Source: Saprospiraceae bacterium (GTDB lineage: Bacteria > Bacteroidota > Bacteroidia > Chitinophagales > Saprospiraceae). From it: a stretch of 64,000 nt of DNA. The notes beneath the pieces were generated by a model that was not told the DNA's origin, ran no database searches, and saw only the letters and a program-made list of their open reading frames with translations. Below are positions 1 to 10,849 of this stretch, in pieces. Each line of letters begins with the position of its first letter. Within the stretch, counting starts at the first letter, position 1. The position numbers and the translations under genes were made by a program. Where the stretch lies: contig JADKCF010000042.1 in assembly GCA_016714765.1 (NCBI GenBank), positions 1 through 64,000 on the forward strand, read 5' to 3'.

Positions 1-1842
1 ACTGCTGCACTAGCTCTTCCTGATGTAATGGTCTGGTACATGTAACATAGCCAAGCTTATCTCCGCCAGTGGTACTTCTGCCGATATGGCAACAGGCTCA
101 CTCCTGAACGCGATTCCTGACCTTTTGGTAATCCCCTTCTTCCTGTTGAGGTCACAAATCACAGATCCTACGCCTCATCCAGAGGACTCTACCTCAACTT
201 CATGATAGGCTCCAAGCAATACAGGTTACACTTTTAGATGCTTCCTTAAATCATGCCTTGGCACACAATTCGAACGCTAATGGTTTGAGTCCACCGCGTG
301 CGTCTGTCCGTCATATAGCCAACACTTTCGTACTATCTGTAATTATCACGGCCAGTATACCATTGTCCATCATAGATGTAAATCCTTTTGATGGATACGA
401 AAGTATTCTTTTGGTACTGATCACTCCGAAAATATCGACATTTGACAAACTGAAGTTTGTTTTGCCTGACTTCTTGAAGTCTTCCAGATTCAGGAATTTT
501 TCCATCAGGCCGGTCCCAGTTCGAAGGACATCTGTGCAAATAATCGATCCACCTGATTATGCTAAGACAATCTTTCAGTATGTTCTACACTGGCTGTCGG
601 TGCTTCTTTATAATTTACCGCCAGAACTCTTGATGACCTCTACCTTAAATTCTCTTCTCAGTCGGTCTACTATGATCTCCAGGTGAAGGCTCACCCCATT
701 CCGCTGAAGTAATAGGTCTGATTGGTCTCTTCGTCATATTTTACTCTGAATGTAGGATCTTCTTCAGAAAACATTTAAAGCCATACCAGGATTTGTCGGT
801 CTTTCTGGTTTTTGGCTCTATCAGCAATCCGATTGCGAACTCTAAGAATACCATACTTTCAAGTACTATAGGGTGTTTTTCATCACTACAATCTTATCTC
901 CTGTCCTGATATCCTTAAATCCTACACCTGCTGCTATATCTCCGCTACTCTGTCGTGCTTTGTTTGTTTATTGGCATGCATCTGATACAGACGGGATATT
1001 CTTTCTTGTGATATTTGATCTGGTATTCAATACAGAACTTTCACGTAGAACACCTGAATATATACTCTCATGAAGCCAAGTCTACCTACTAAGGGTATGT
1101 GGCGATTTTTAAGCCAATGCTGCAAACGGCTCAGTTACGGATGGTTTTCTTATTTCCTCTTTTTCTGTCTTAGGATTGACACCTGTGATACCTTCTACGT
1201 CAAGCGGGCAAGGCAAAAATGCACATACTGCATCCAGTACAGCCTGTACTCCTTTGTTTTTGCGATATTAGTGATCAGGTCTACAGCTCCTTTGAATTTT
1301 TCTTCTGCTCCGATCGGAACCTGAAGCGGAATAGCATTGGCGCCTAATTTTTCTTTGATATCATTGACCACATTAAAGAAATCAGCACCTGATCTGTCCA
1401 TTTTATTGACAAATGCGATACTAGGCACACGGTATCTTTCGGCAAGCCTCCAGTTGGTTTCAGACTGTGGCTCTACACCGTCTACTGCGCTGAACAATAC
1501 AAGACCGTCCCAAGTACCTCTCAATCATCTGTTTTACTTCCACCGTAAAGTCTACGTGTCCGGGAGTATCTATGATATTGAAGTGGTATTGTTTAGTATC
1601 TGCTATAGATTGACCCTGGTGGTTGGGTAATTCCAGTTACAGGTAGTCGCAGCGGAAGTAATGGTAATACCTCTCTCCTGCTCCTCCTCCATCCAGTCCA
1701 TGGTGGTAGCACCATCGTGTACTTCACCGATTTTGTGACTGATACCAGTGTAATACAGAATACGTTCTGTAGTGGTCGTCTTTCTGCATCTATGTGTGCA
1801 GCAATACCTATATTTCGGGTATATTTAAAGATCTTTTGCCAT
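1..1842 (-). CDS. fusA: Elongation factor G, 3'-truncated by the window edge and multiply frameshifted
   Basis: EF-G is the GTPase that drives ribosomal translocation. Read from 1842 (MAKDL...), conserved EF-G pieces follow in changing frames: the N-terminal IGIAAHID stretch, DGVEPQSETNWRLAERY, then FVNKMDRSGADFFNVV and GAEEKFKGAVDLI, and near base 1 TITSGRAS of domain V. Roughly the last 70-80 residues lie outside the window. The order rpsL-rpsG-fusA is the usual str operon. The reading frame breaks repeatedly: codon 6 is a stop caused by one extra T, and the P-loop DAGKTTT is damaged by an indel. For an essential gene this points to sequence error rather than real decay, though a decayed second copy cannot be excluded from this window. 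Identity is certain; exact codons are not. Confidence 0.88.
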
Positions 1843-1892
1843 GATATATGGATTTATACCTTATTTTCTTTAAGTAATTAATAATATCTAAA

Positions 1893-2368
1893 AACGGAAA
1901 AAATTGTGCTTTGAAGTGTGCGAAAGCTCTGTTGACTCCAGCCATTCTATGCGTATCTTCTCTTCTTTTCACTGTGCACCTTCCTTTGCTCGCTGCAAAT
2001 CAACTCAGCTGACAGTTTTTTCTGCCATTCCCCTTTACCACTCCGGGCTCTGGAAAATCTGATAACCCACTTCATACCTATAAAGTCTTCTCCGATGGTC
2101 TGATTTCTGTAGGTATCTGGAAAGTGGCACCACCTATACACTTTGCTTCTGACTTCTACCGCAGGCATGACATTCTCAATGCTTTTTCCATATTTCATGG
2201 ATTTTCATTGGTTCTGCTTTCGATTTTGTCCATAGCATCGTAGAATATAGTATAAGAAACACTTTTCTTACCTTCCCACATCATGTTATTCACAAATTGA
2301 GTAACCATAGGATCTCCGAAACGCGGATCCGGTGCTATTACTCTCTTTTTTGGCTTTCTTTTTCTCAT
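1893..2368 (-). CDS. rpsG: 30S ribosomal protein S7, frameshifted
   Basis: S7 nucleates assembly of the 30S head. The start at 2368 gives MRKRKPKKRV followed by PDPRFGDPMVTQFVNNMMWEGK, a typical Bacteroidota S7 N-terminus. The middle (ENVMPAVEVRSK, then GMKWVIRFSRARSGKG and KLSAELI) and the end (NRAFAHFK near 1905) are recognisable but lie in other frames, so at least three indels are present. The stop cannot be placed exactly; about 1893 is an estimate from the usual length near 158 residues. It sits between rpsL and fusA on the same strand, as in the str operon. Confidence 0.88.
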
Positions 2369-2402
2369 CTTTCGATAAGGTATTATGATCCCTAAACGAT
2401 TA

Positions 2403-2773
2403 TTATTTTTTGGAGCTTTAGCACCGTACTTAGAGCGGCTCTGTAGTCTCTTAGCCACACCAGCTGTATCGAGGGCACTTCTTACTATGGTATATCTTAC
2501 ACCCAGCAAGTCCTTTACCGCTCACTTACTCTCACGAGTACGATAAGTGCTCCTGCAGTTGTGACCTTCACCGGGATATAGGCGATCTTCGATACCATTG
2601 GTCATTCTTACTTTTGCTACTTTTCTAAGGGCTGAGTTTGGCTTCTTAGGTGTAGTGGTGTACACTCTGGTACAAACTCCTCTTTTCTGAGGACATGAAT
2701 CAAGCGCTCTTGACTTGCTCGCCATGACCACTTTTTCTCTACCCTTTCTTACTAACTGATTAATAGTTGGCAT
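2403..2773 (-). CDS. rpsL: 30S ribosomal protein S12, frameshifted
   Basis: S12 is the decoding-centre protein of the 30S subunit. From ATG at 2773 the protein starts MPTINQLVRKGREKV and continues with SCPQKRGVCTRVYTTTPKKP and NSALRKVAKVR, all classic S12. After TNGIE the frame breaks several times within about 120 bases (loop with PGEGHN damaged), then resumes as GVRYTIVRSALDTAGV and KRLQSRSKYGAKAPK. The natural stop is lost by one missing A: six A residues follow CC where seven would give Pro-Lys-Lys-stop at about 2403. That homopolymer signature favours sequencing error. It is the first gene of the str operon here; 247 bases of A+T-rich DNA separate it from the next locus and hold no gene. 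Confidence 0.9.
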
Positions 2774-3020
2774 ATATGAAAATTTAATAAAATATTGATT
2801 TTTAATGAAGAATTATACTCCTTCTTCAAAAAGAGATATAAGGTATTATTATTTTATTTACAGTGTATAGATTTTTTTAAATAATTTTTTAATAAAATGC
2901 TGGAAATTTAGTACGTTCCAACATTATAACCATTTATGTATTCGTATTTTGTTTAATAAATTATGTCATATATATGTTTTTTATGTATAGGGCCATGGGA
3001 TGTAGAGTTTTTTTTGTGAT

Positions 3021-4163
3021 TTACGGCCCATTATGTAAGCGAGACTGTCTGAGACCTTTGTATTTTAGCGTATGACCAGATACTGCGGATACTATTCTCT
3101 GACCATGACCATCCGTGACCGATATGATGTACATTCCGGCATGAACGGCGATAAAATCAGTTCTATGATGTTTTGACCGCTGACCAGCTCACCGGGTGTG
3201 CTGCATGACTGATCTACCGTGTATATCTATGACCTCCACAGCATAAGTCTGGCTGGCCCTGACGACATTCATCCCGCAAAACGCTTGCCACTGCCGGATT
3301 GGGGTATATGTCCATCGTCCTCTCATCAGTACTGAGGTCATCAGCATGGCTCAGCACCAATGTCTCACATGCCTGGTCTATATTGTTGCAGTAGGCTCTC
3401 GATACCAGCGAGCAATCCAGCACAAAGGGGTTGTGTTTGCCTCCCTGATACACTGCTATCTTCTGGTTTCTTTTCCATTCTCTTGCATCTACGGGATCGA
3501 GATTGTGCCAGTCGCAGAGTGTGGATTTCATGGTCAGAAAAAAATTGGGGTCTTCCGCATCTGCCTGTTCTCTGTACATGGTGTAAAAGTAAAACAGGGA
3601 CCTGGCTATATTGCCTTTGACAGACTCCCTGGGCTCAAATCTAGCCGGCACGTACTCTGAGTACAAGTCTCTCCCCGCAGGAGGCGGAGTGGATCTTTCT
3701 GTCGTTTTGTAATACCATATCGTGGTCTGGCTGTCAGCTATATCGCTCATAGGAAAGTCGCCCCTGTCAGAGTTGGTTTTGATGCGGCTGGGGTAGAGAT
3801 GATGCATGTCGCTCTGTGCAGTACCTGTCCCCCTTTGCCCTGAGGCCAGGTATGTTCTGTGTTGATACCGTGGAGATGCCACCCCAGATATACCGCTTCG
3901 GTGGCATCAGAGCCGGAGAGGGATATAGTTTCATGCCGGTATAGATACACTCCGAGAGAATCGTTGACAGCATCTATTTTGCCAAATAAGGTATCCCGGG
4001 CCACACTATAGTCAAGGACTGTATTTGTCTTGTAAGCTGTGCGCACCTCAGTAAGCAGGGACGCACCTGTCAGGTCTGGAAAAACATTGATCTGATCTGT
4101 CTGTGCATAAGATATGCCTGACGCCCAAAAGAACAGGATTATTATAGCTGAATATTTTCTCAA
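3021..4163 (-). CDS. Secreted endonuclease I family nuclease with T9SS sorting domain (frameshifted)
   Basis: Predicted extracellular, metal-dependent, non-specific DNase of the endonuclease I family, exported by Sec and then by T9SS. I choose a TTG start at 4163: it begins a clean signal peptide (LRKYSAIIILFFWASGISYAQ without the last residue forms the leader) and lies just downstream of a well-formed promoter, whereas the ATG at 4208 would precede that promoter. Family motifs: NTEHTWPQGKG, TAQSDMHHLYPSR, FEPRESVKGNIARS, YFYTMY, DWHNLDPVDAREWKRN and NPFVLDC. The C-terminal sorting domain begins IYPNPA and continues in other frames as VEVIDIHGRSV and AGMYIISV, ending at TAA near 3021. Breaks: about 3829-3833 (five C where six are needed), about 3270 and about 3200. 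Divergent from the next T9SS cargo gene. Confidence 0.85.
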
Positions 4164-4181
4164 TACTGTATGATTTGCGGG

Positions 4182-4212
4182 CAAAGGTAAACATAAAATA
4201 CGATCCATACAA
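4182..4212 (-). promoter_or_regulatory. Bacteroidota-type promoter of the endonuclease gene
   Basis: On the minus strand TTG (4212-4210), 20-base spacer, then TACCTTTG (4189-4182), an exact TAnnTTTG -7 element. Transcription would start near 4175, leaving a leader of about 12 bases before the TTG start at 4163. The gene-free stretch 4164-4604 holds this promoter and the divergent one at 4464-4495; I see nothing else in it. Confidence 0.5.
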
Positions 4213-4463
4213 AGAGGATTACTCGCATCCTGGATTATACCGGAATAATTTTATACTTTATCAAACCTGTTATCTGATACTGGACATATATGTCACGGCA
4301 AGGTATGTGACGATTGGCGTTTTTACGTCAAATCGGAAGCATAAACAAGACTTCCTGCTGATGACTGTGTCATCTTTTACTGCTAAATTACCCTCAAAAA
4401 GCCGGCGAAAAACCCAATTTCGGAAAATTTAACAATTATTTCATATAAAAACGAATATCTAAT

Positions 4464-4495
4464 TTGTTATGAATCAAAATTTTATTGTATTTTTG
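4464..4495 (+). promoter_or_regulatory. Bacteroidota-type promoter of the T9SS surface-protein gene
   Basis: TTG at 4464-4466, a 21-base spacer and TATTTTTG at 4488-4495, fitting TTG-N17-23-TAnnTTTG. The predicted transcript starts near 4501 and has an approximately 100-base leader before ATG at 4605. Confidence 0.4.
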
Positions 4496-4604
4496 TGGTT
4501 CGGCTTATTGATTATGAAATAGGCCAATAATTTTTTTCAATCATATCAGGATATTTTTTACATAGTATATTTTACAATCTTTCATTAACTAAATATTACC
4601 AATC

Positions 4605-5815
4605 ATGAGAAATTTTTTTACATTTGTTTTATTTACACTACTTTCTTTTTTGTGCGTAAGTCAAGATTGTCCTTATATCACTGGCGCGATGATCAATGCT
4701 TGCGGTATGACAACTATGGATGAAGGTAATAATGAGTTTGTTGCCTTTAACACTGGAGGAAATGGATTATCGATAAACAATTTTCGATTTTCTTACCACA
4801 ACTCATCTCCTCCCCCTTTTAATACCAGCGCAACCCTTTATATCAATGGTGGAGCATCAGGGACTATTAACAAGTAACCCTGGAATTTCACTAACAGGAT
4901 GTAGTTCCATTAATGTCGTGACTGATGTGACCCAGGTTATACCAGCTGGAGCTAATGTGGTAATGATGTATAGTAGTACTAATTTGACTACATTTGATTT
5001 ATCAAATCAATGCAGCGGGGGAGCAGTCTATGTAATATTTATCAATACAGTCAATACAGCTGCTGCTGATGGTTGGTCGGCAATGGGCAATTTTGCAAAT
5101 AATCCTGCAAGTGGAAGTCTTAGATATTTAGGTATCACAAATACTGCGTCACCTTGCAATGGGGCTAATAATATTGTTAGTTATCAAGGTACAGCAGTTC
5201 AAAGCTGGGGTAGCAATGCAGATGGAAACGCTGTCCTTTGGGATGCAAGCGGTAATCCTACCTATGAATGGAGGTTGTAGTGCAATAGCAATGCCAGTGG
5301 AAATGATATTATTTGAAGTAGTAAAAAAGGAAACAATCTCTATCCTTTCCTTCTCCACCGCATCAGAAACCAACAACGACTACTTCACCATCGAAAGATC
5401 AGGTGATGGTAAGTCTTACGATGAGATTGGTACAATAGACGGTGCAGGCAACAGCAGCAAAGAGATATCTTACGAATTTGTAGATGAAAAACCATTGGCT
5501 GGTATCAATTACTACCGCATCAAGCAGACCGACTTTGATGGCAGGTTTTCCTATTCAGAAATAAGATCGGTAAGGTTTAAAGGATTGAACAATGTGAATG
5601 TCACGCCACGTACTACTGAAGGACAGATCAATATCACTACTGACCTGGAGGCTTACACCATAGACATACACAATGCTGCCGGACAGGTGGTAAAAACATT
5701 CCCAGCCATGGGTCTGGATCAGACCATCTCTATAGAGTCCCTCGTAGCAGGTGTCTACTACATCAGAATCAACAGTGGCACTGAGTCAGAGACACTCAGA
5801 GTCATAAAGTTATAA
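4605..5815 (+). CDS. T9SS-sorted surface protein of unknown function (two frameshifts)
   Basis: About 400 residues when joined across three frames. The N-terminus is a hydrophobic signal peptide ending near SFLCVSQ. The middle is a beta-rich, Asn/Thr/Gly-rich domain with several Cys (CPYIT, NACG, GCSS, NQCSGG, SPCNG) that I cannot assign to a family. The C-terminal third is the common Bacteroidota module VELxxF...TASETNNDYFTIERS..., here with NYYRIKQTDFDG, followed by a T9SS type A-like sorting domain (IDIHNAAGQVV, LVAGVYYIRI, stop at 5815). The breaks are at about 4850-4870 and 5260-5280; each shift moves the frame the same way and conserved sequence continues without loss. The role is unknown; extracellular or cell-surface location is inferred from the two sorting signals. 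Confidence 0.72.
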
Positions 5816-5861
5816 ACACGGACCTCTACCGTCAGAGGTACCCGAATATTTTATAAAAAGG

Positions 5862-5891
5862 CAGTCACCCGGTGGATGGCTGTTTTTTTTT
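5862..5891 (+). terminator. Rho-independent terminator after the T9SS surface-protein gene
   Basis: Imperfect hairpin with CAGTCA on the left arm and TGGCTG on the right (G.U wobble allowed), followed by a run of T residues from 5882 to 5891. It lies about 45 bases after the stop codon. Confidence 0.6.
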
Positions 5892-5972
5892 ATTACCAGG
5901 CAATATTATTTGTCAAAATACTGTTATATTGCTTTGATTTTACTTTCTTAACCCATCAAATAGTAATAAACT

Positions 5973-8724
5973 ATGCAAAAACATTTTAATTTCCCCATTA
6001 TTGTTGGTTTGCTGGCCTTTTTATTGCCCATTAGTATGTCCTCTCAGGACTTGCCTCCAGGCATCACCAAAGGTGCATCCGTAGAAGGAATCACTGAGTA
6101 CCAACTCAAAAACGGACTTAAAGTCCTGCTATTTCCTGATCCCTCCAAGCCTACCATCACCGTCAATATTACTTACATGGTCGGTTCGCGGCATGAAGGA
6201 TACGGTGAGACAGGCATGGCACATCTGCTGGAGCACCTGGTATTCAAAGGTACACCACGCCACCCCAATATCCCTCAGGAACTGACGGAGCATGGTGCCA
6301 GACCCAATGGTACCACATGGTATGACAGGACCAATTACTTCGAAACTTTTAATGCCACAGAAGAAAATCTCAAATGGGCACTGGACCTGGAAGCAGACAG
6401 AATGATCAACAGCTATATAGCCAAAAAAGACCTCGACAGTGAGTTTTCGGTAGTGAGAAATGAATTCGAATCGGGCGAAAACGATCCGTCAGGTGTCCTC
6501 ATGGAAAGAGTACTCAGCACAGCTTATCTGTGGCACAACTACGGCAACAGCACCATAGGTGCCCGTGCGGACATAGAAAATGTGCCTATCGAAAGATTGC
6601 AGGCATTTTACAGAAAGTATTACCAGCCAGATAATGCCATACTGACTGTGACCGGGAAGTTTGACCCCGCCAAAACATTAAAACTCATAGATGGATATTA
6701 TTCTTCCATTCCCAGACCGGAAAGAAAACTCGAAATTACCTACACCAAAGAGCCTACGCAGGATGGTGAGAGAGTGGTCACACTCAAGCGAACAGGTGAT
6801 GTGCAGGTAGTGAGTTGCAGCTATCACACTGCCCCAGGTTCGCACAAGGATTATGCAGCGATCGCAGTCATAGACGAAATCATCAGTAATGAACCATCAG
6901 GCAGACTCTACAAATCACTCGTAGAATCCAAAAAAGCATCCTATATCTGGAGTTTTGCCCCAAGTCTGAAAGAGTCCGGATTTATTTACATCAATGCTAC
7001 CCTGCGCAAGGAAGACAATCTGGAGGAAGCGAGAAATATCATGATGGCTACACTGGATAGCCTCAAAATAAACCAACCCACCAAAGAAGAGCTGGAGAGA
7101 GCCAAAGGACGACTGCTCAAACAGTGGGAACTGGGATTCAATGCATCAGACAGAGTGGGTATGAATATCAGTGAGTACATCGCACAAGGCGACTGGAGAC
7201 TCTACTTCCTATATCGCGATGGAATAGAAAAAGTAACGCTGGAGGATGTCGTCACCGCTGCTGCCAAGTATTTCAAGCCATCCAACAGGACCACAGGTAT
7301 CTTTATACCGGAAGAAAAACCTGATAGAGTAGAAGTTCCATCAGCCCCTGATGTAGCCACGCTGGTCGGTACCTACAAAGGGAAGGAACTGATCGCACAG
7401 GGAGAAGAGTTCGATCCATCATTCGAAAACATCGGCAAACGTACCACCACAGGCAAGGAAAAATCAGGAATGGAATATGCCCTGCTGCCTAAACAAAACA
7501 GAGGTGATGCCGTCAATGCCAATATAACCCTGCGCTATGGTACACCTGCCTCCTTAGTAGGAAAATCCACCATCGCACAGTTGACAGCATCTATGCTCGA
7601 CAAGGGAACAGCGACCATGTCACGTCAGGCAATAGAAGATAAGCTCGACGCTATCAAAGCAAGGGTTAGTGTTTTCGGCGGACAGTCCAATGTTACATTC
7701 AATATAGAAACAACACAACAAAATCTGGATCAGGTACTGGACCTCGTCGGTGATATGACTCACCAACCATCTTTCAGCCAGGAAGAATTTGAAAAACTTA
7801 AAAATCAGCAAATCGCCGGTATGGAAGAGCAATTATCTGATCCCGGCTCCCTTGCCAATAACAGAATCAATGTCATCACCAACCCGTATCCAAAGTCAGA
7901 TGCGAGGTACGTGATGACCCTGAAAGAGGAGATAGACGCACTGAAAGCTGTAACCCTCGATGATGTCAAAAAATTCTACAAGGAAAACTATGGCGCAAGT
8001 GAGGCTACGGCTGTGATAGTAGGCGATTTTGACAAAGAAAAAGCGCATCAGAAATTGACCAAATATTTTGGTAACTGGAAAAGCCCTTCCAAGTATGTAA
8101 GAATCACAGATCCATACATGGAAATAAAACCTGTAGACGAAAATATCAATACGCCGGACAAAGCAAATGCCATGTTTTTTGCATCACTGCCACTTGCAGA
8201 TAAATGACAGTCACCCTGACTACGCTGCTATGGTTATGGGCAATTTTATGATCGGAGGCGGATTTCTCAATTCAAGGCTGGCTACCAGGATACGTCAGAA
8301 GGAAGGATTGAGCTATGGTGTAGGTTCGTGGTTTCAGGCCAGCAGTCAGGATGATTCAGGCAATTTTGGAGCTTATGCCATCTATGCACCGGAAAACAGA
8401 GATAAAGTGCAGAAAGCTTTTCAGGAAGAAATTGCCAAAGTCAAGACACAGGGTTTTACCAAAGAAGAGCTCGACGCAGCCCGTTCGGGATGGATACAGG
8501 GTCAGGTCGTCAACCGCGCCCAGGACAGAGCACTTCTGGGCAAACTGGGCAATAACCTCAGATTGGACAGAGATATGATGTGGGACAAAGCGCTGGAAGA
8601 AAAAATCATGAAACTGACAGCGGATGACATCAATAAAGTCATGGCTAAATATCTGGACCATACTAAAATGGTGTACGTCAAAGCAGGAGATTTCGAAAAG
8701 GCATTCAAAGAAGTCAAACCATAA
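5973..8724 (+). CDS. M16 (insulinase/pitrilysin) family zinc protease, one frameshift
   Basis: Two-domain M16 metalloprotease of about 915 residues, probably periplasmic or envelope-associated, degrading peptides. A signal peptide covers roughly residues 1-24. The inverted zinc motif HxxEH is HLLEH at residues 84-88, followed by VFKGTPRHPN; the third ligand should be a Glu around SVVRNEFE. The second half (from about residue 480) is the M16 C-terminal repeat without a zinc motif, as is normal for this fold. The frame breaks near 8195-8203: LPLADK runs into a stop while NDSHPDYAAMVMGNFMIGGG continues one frame away, which fits loss of a short AATG-type duplication. It is followed by its own terminator and starts after the terminator of the previous gene, so it is probably monocistronic. 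Confidence 0.88.
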
Positions 8725-8753
8725 ACTGTCGCCAATACAGATTATACAGAGAA

Positions 8754-8787
8754 AGCTGACCGGACTCCCGGTTGGCTTTTCTTTTTT
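8754..8787 (+). terminator. Rho-independent terminator after the M16 protease
   Basis: Ten-base-pair stem, AGCTGACCGG pairing with CCGGTTGGCT through two G.U wobbles, four-base loop ACTC, followed by a T-rich tract. Confidence 0.8.
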
Positions 8788-8908
8788 ATGACCTTTGTGG
8801 GTAGTGCAACACGAATCTGATGCCAAAGCTTTTCATGCCGGGATGTAACTTGACATGAATATAGCAATCCATGATAAAAAACATTATTTTTACCCCAAAA
8901 TAGCGTGT

Positions 8909-9400
8909 ATGACCATCTCATGTATAGTAGCCACAGCCCACGATAGAGTCATAGGCAAGGACAACGACATACCCTGGTATCTTCCTGCCGACCTCCAGTA
9001 CTTTAAGAAAACAACCCTGGGACACACAGTCATCATGGGGCGCAACTGCTACGCATCTATCGGTCGGCCATTGCCCAAAAGGACAAATATCATTGTTACA
9101 AGGGATCCTTACTTTATATCCAGTGTATGTCCGGTAGCCAGAACCATCCCGGAAGCGCTCAGTATGGCATATGAACTCGGTGAGACGGAAGTATTTATCA
9201 TAGGTGGAGGCCAGATATATAGCCAGACTGCAGATCTTTGGCAGCGCATCTACTGGACTGAAGTGGATCTAAAAGTAGACGGTGATGTACATTTTCCTGA
9301 CATAGATTTGACAAGGTGGAAACTCATTTCAGAAGAGAAGCACTCCAGGGATGATAAAAACGAATATGATTACACCTTCAAAATACTGGAAAAAATATAA
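8909..9400 (+). CDS. folA: Dihydrofolate reductase
   Basis: Reduces dihydrofolate to tetrahydrofolate with NADPH, in the cytoplasm; essential for thymidylate and purine synthesis. I place the start at ATG 8909 (MTISCIVATAHDRVIG), giving 163 residues, the normal size; the in-frame ATG at 8855 would add 18 residues that do not fit the family. Motifs: IGKDNDIPWYLPADLQYFKK (substrate and cofactor pocket with the catalytic acid in the D-LP-DL region), VIMGRNCYASIG, NIIVTRD and FIIGGGQIY for the nucleotide. It is followed after three bases by the DUF2851 gene, so the two are likely co-transcribed. Confidence 0.95.
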   Translation: MTISCIVATAHDRVIGKDNDIPWYLPADLQYFKKTTLGHTVIMGRNCYASIGRPLPKRTNIIVTRDPYFISSVCPVARTIPEALSMAYELGETEVFIIGGGQIYSQTADLWQRIYWTEVDLKVDGDVHFPDIDLTRWKLISEEKHSRDDKNEYDYTFKILEKI

Positions 9401-9403
9401 GGT

Positions 9404-10699
9404 ATGACCGCTTCACCTATCAAAGAAGACTTTTTGCACTATCTCTGGCGTGCTAAAAAAATACCCCCCCACCATTATGTGACTACAGATGGCAGGTCGC
9501 TGGAGATCCTGGATTTTGGCATTTACAATACGGATGCCGGCCCGGACTTCTTCAATGCAAAAATAAAAGTAGACAACACCATCTGGGCAGGAAATATAGA
9601 AATGCATGTCTTCAGCTCTGACTGGAAAAAACACAAACACCAGCATGACAAAGCATATGAAAATGTCATCCTCCATGTGGTGTACGAAAACGATCATCCC
9701 ATCAGACAGTCTGAAAACGAGCCAACACCCATACCCACCTTAGAACTTAAGGGTAAAATACCCAGGATTTATCTCGAAAATTATCTGACACTGGTGCAGT
9801 CTACGCTGGATATCCCCTGCAGTACTCTCATCAGGGCAGTAGATAAAGACAAAATAGCTTTATGGAAATATACTCTTACCGTGGATCGTATCCATCAGAA
9901 AGCCACCGCGGCTGAAGAAATATACAGGTCTGCAGGAAATGACTGGGAAGAAACCCTCTATATCATGCTGGCAAGGTATTTTGGTTCCAAAGTCAATACT
10001 GAACCTTTCGAAAGACTGGCACGTAGTCTACCCCTCTCAATCATCAACAAAAATAAAGACAAAAAAGAAACGCTGGAAGCCTTACTGTATGGTCAGGCCG
10101 GCATGCTGATGGCTCACTATCAGGATGAATATTTTACCTCTCTCAAAAAAGAATATATCTATCAGCAAAAAAAATATAACCTGACTCCTACAGACCCTGT
10201 GGCATGGAAATTTTCGAGATTGAGACCAATGAATTTCCCGACTGTCAGGATTGCCCAGTTTGCCGGTCTGTTGTACCGGGTGACCTTTCTTTTCAGTCAG
10301 GTAAAAGAGGCTGAAACACCAGCTGAAATCCGCAAAATGTTGGTTTCGGGCGTGAGCGAATACTGGATAGATCACTACAGGTTTGAAGTTCCCGCAGTCC
10401 CTGTCCTGAAAAATACCGGCCAAGATTTTATTGACTCCCTTATGATCAATGCCATCTCTCCTGTATTGTATCTGTATGGAAAAATGAATGATGATGAAAG
10501 ATATATCCAAAAAGCCATTTCTATCCTCGAGCACACCGCAGGCGAACAAAACCAAATAACAGAACTCTGGAAATCCGTAGGCATTCCGACAGGGTCGGCA
10601 TTTGACAGCCAGGCGCTCATCCACCTCAAAAATCAATACTGCAACGAATTTCGCTGTATGGCCTGTAAAATCGGCAATGAAATCATGAACCTGAAGTGA
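9404..10699 (+). CDS. DUF2851 family protein
   Basis: A 431-residue cytoplasmic protein of the DUF2851 family, widespread in Bacteroidota and without a known function. Recognisable features are the N-terminal FLHYLWRAKK, the LEILDFGIYNTDAGPDFFNAKI block with GNIEMHV, the HDKAYENVILHVV block, and a Cys-containing C-terminus (QYCNEFRCMACKIGNEIM) typical of the family. It starts three bases after folA, suggesting translational coupling; that linkage does not by itself imply a folate role. The reading frame is intact. About 108 bases after the stop lies a hairpin that can end transcripts from both directions. Confidence 0.88.
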   Translation: MTASPIKEDFLHYLWRAKKIPPHHYVTTDGRSLEILDFGIYNTDAGPDFFNAKIKVDNTIWAGNIEMHVFSSDWKKHKHQHDKAYENVILHVVYENDHPIRQSENEPTPIPTLELKGKIPRIYLENYLTLVQSTLDIPCSTLIRAVDKDKIALWKYTLTVDRIHQKATAAEEIYRSAGNDWEETLYIMLARYFGSKVNTEPFERLARSLPLSIINKNKDKKETLEALLYGQAGMLMAHYQDEYFTSLKKEYIYQQKKYNLTPTDPVAWKFSRLRPMNFPTVRIAQFAGLLYRVTFLFSQVKEAETPAEIRKMLVSGVSEYWIDHYRFEVPAVPVLKNTGQDFIDSLMINAISPVLYLYGKMNDDERYIQKAISILEHTAGEQNQITELWKSVGIPTGSAFDSQALIHLKNQYCNEFRCMACKIGNEIMNLK

Positions 10700-10807
10700 A
10701 GAGGCTGTGACGTTTCAGGTGACGCTTTTTCTTAATTAAGCTAAATCATTCTTAATTCAGCTTTTCGGTAGTTTTTACATAACTAATTGATAAACAGCTA
10801 TAAAACA

Positions 10808-10841
10808 AAAAATCCCTAATCAATTAAGATTAAGGATTTTT
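10808..10841. terminator. Bidirectional rho-independent terminator
   Basis: Fourteen-base arms (10808-10821 and 10828-10841) with one mismatch and a six-base loop AATTAA; A-run on one flank and T-run on the other, so it can act on both strands. It sits between the convergent DUF2851 gene and the minus-strand tRNA. Confidence 0.8.
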
Positions 10842-10849
10842 AAATGGGG

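Noticed and set aside
258..686. Plus-strand open frame of 142 codons at the window start
   Set aside because: It is antisense to fusA; the minus strand gives EF-G motifs.
3214..4208. Two separate genes for the two halves of the nuclease
   Set aside because: The halves form one endonuclease I domain; the break is at a C homopolymer in the GKG motif.
8190..8210. Programmed frameshift in the M16 protease
   Set aside because: There is no slippery heptamer followed by a structure, and other genes here show similar breaks best explained by read error.
10700..10740. Hairpin directly after the DUF2851 stop
   Set aside because: GTGACG occurs as a direct, not inverted, repeat; the real hairpin is at 10808-10841.
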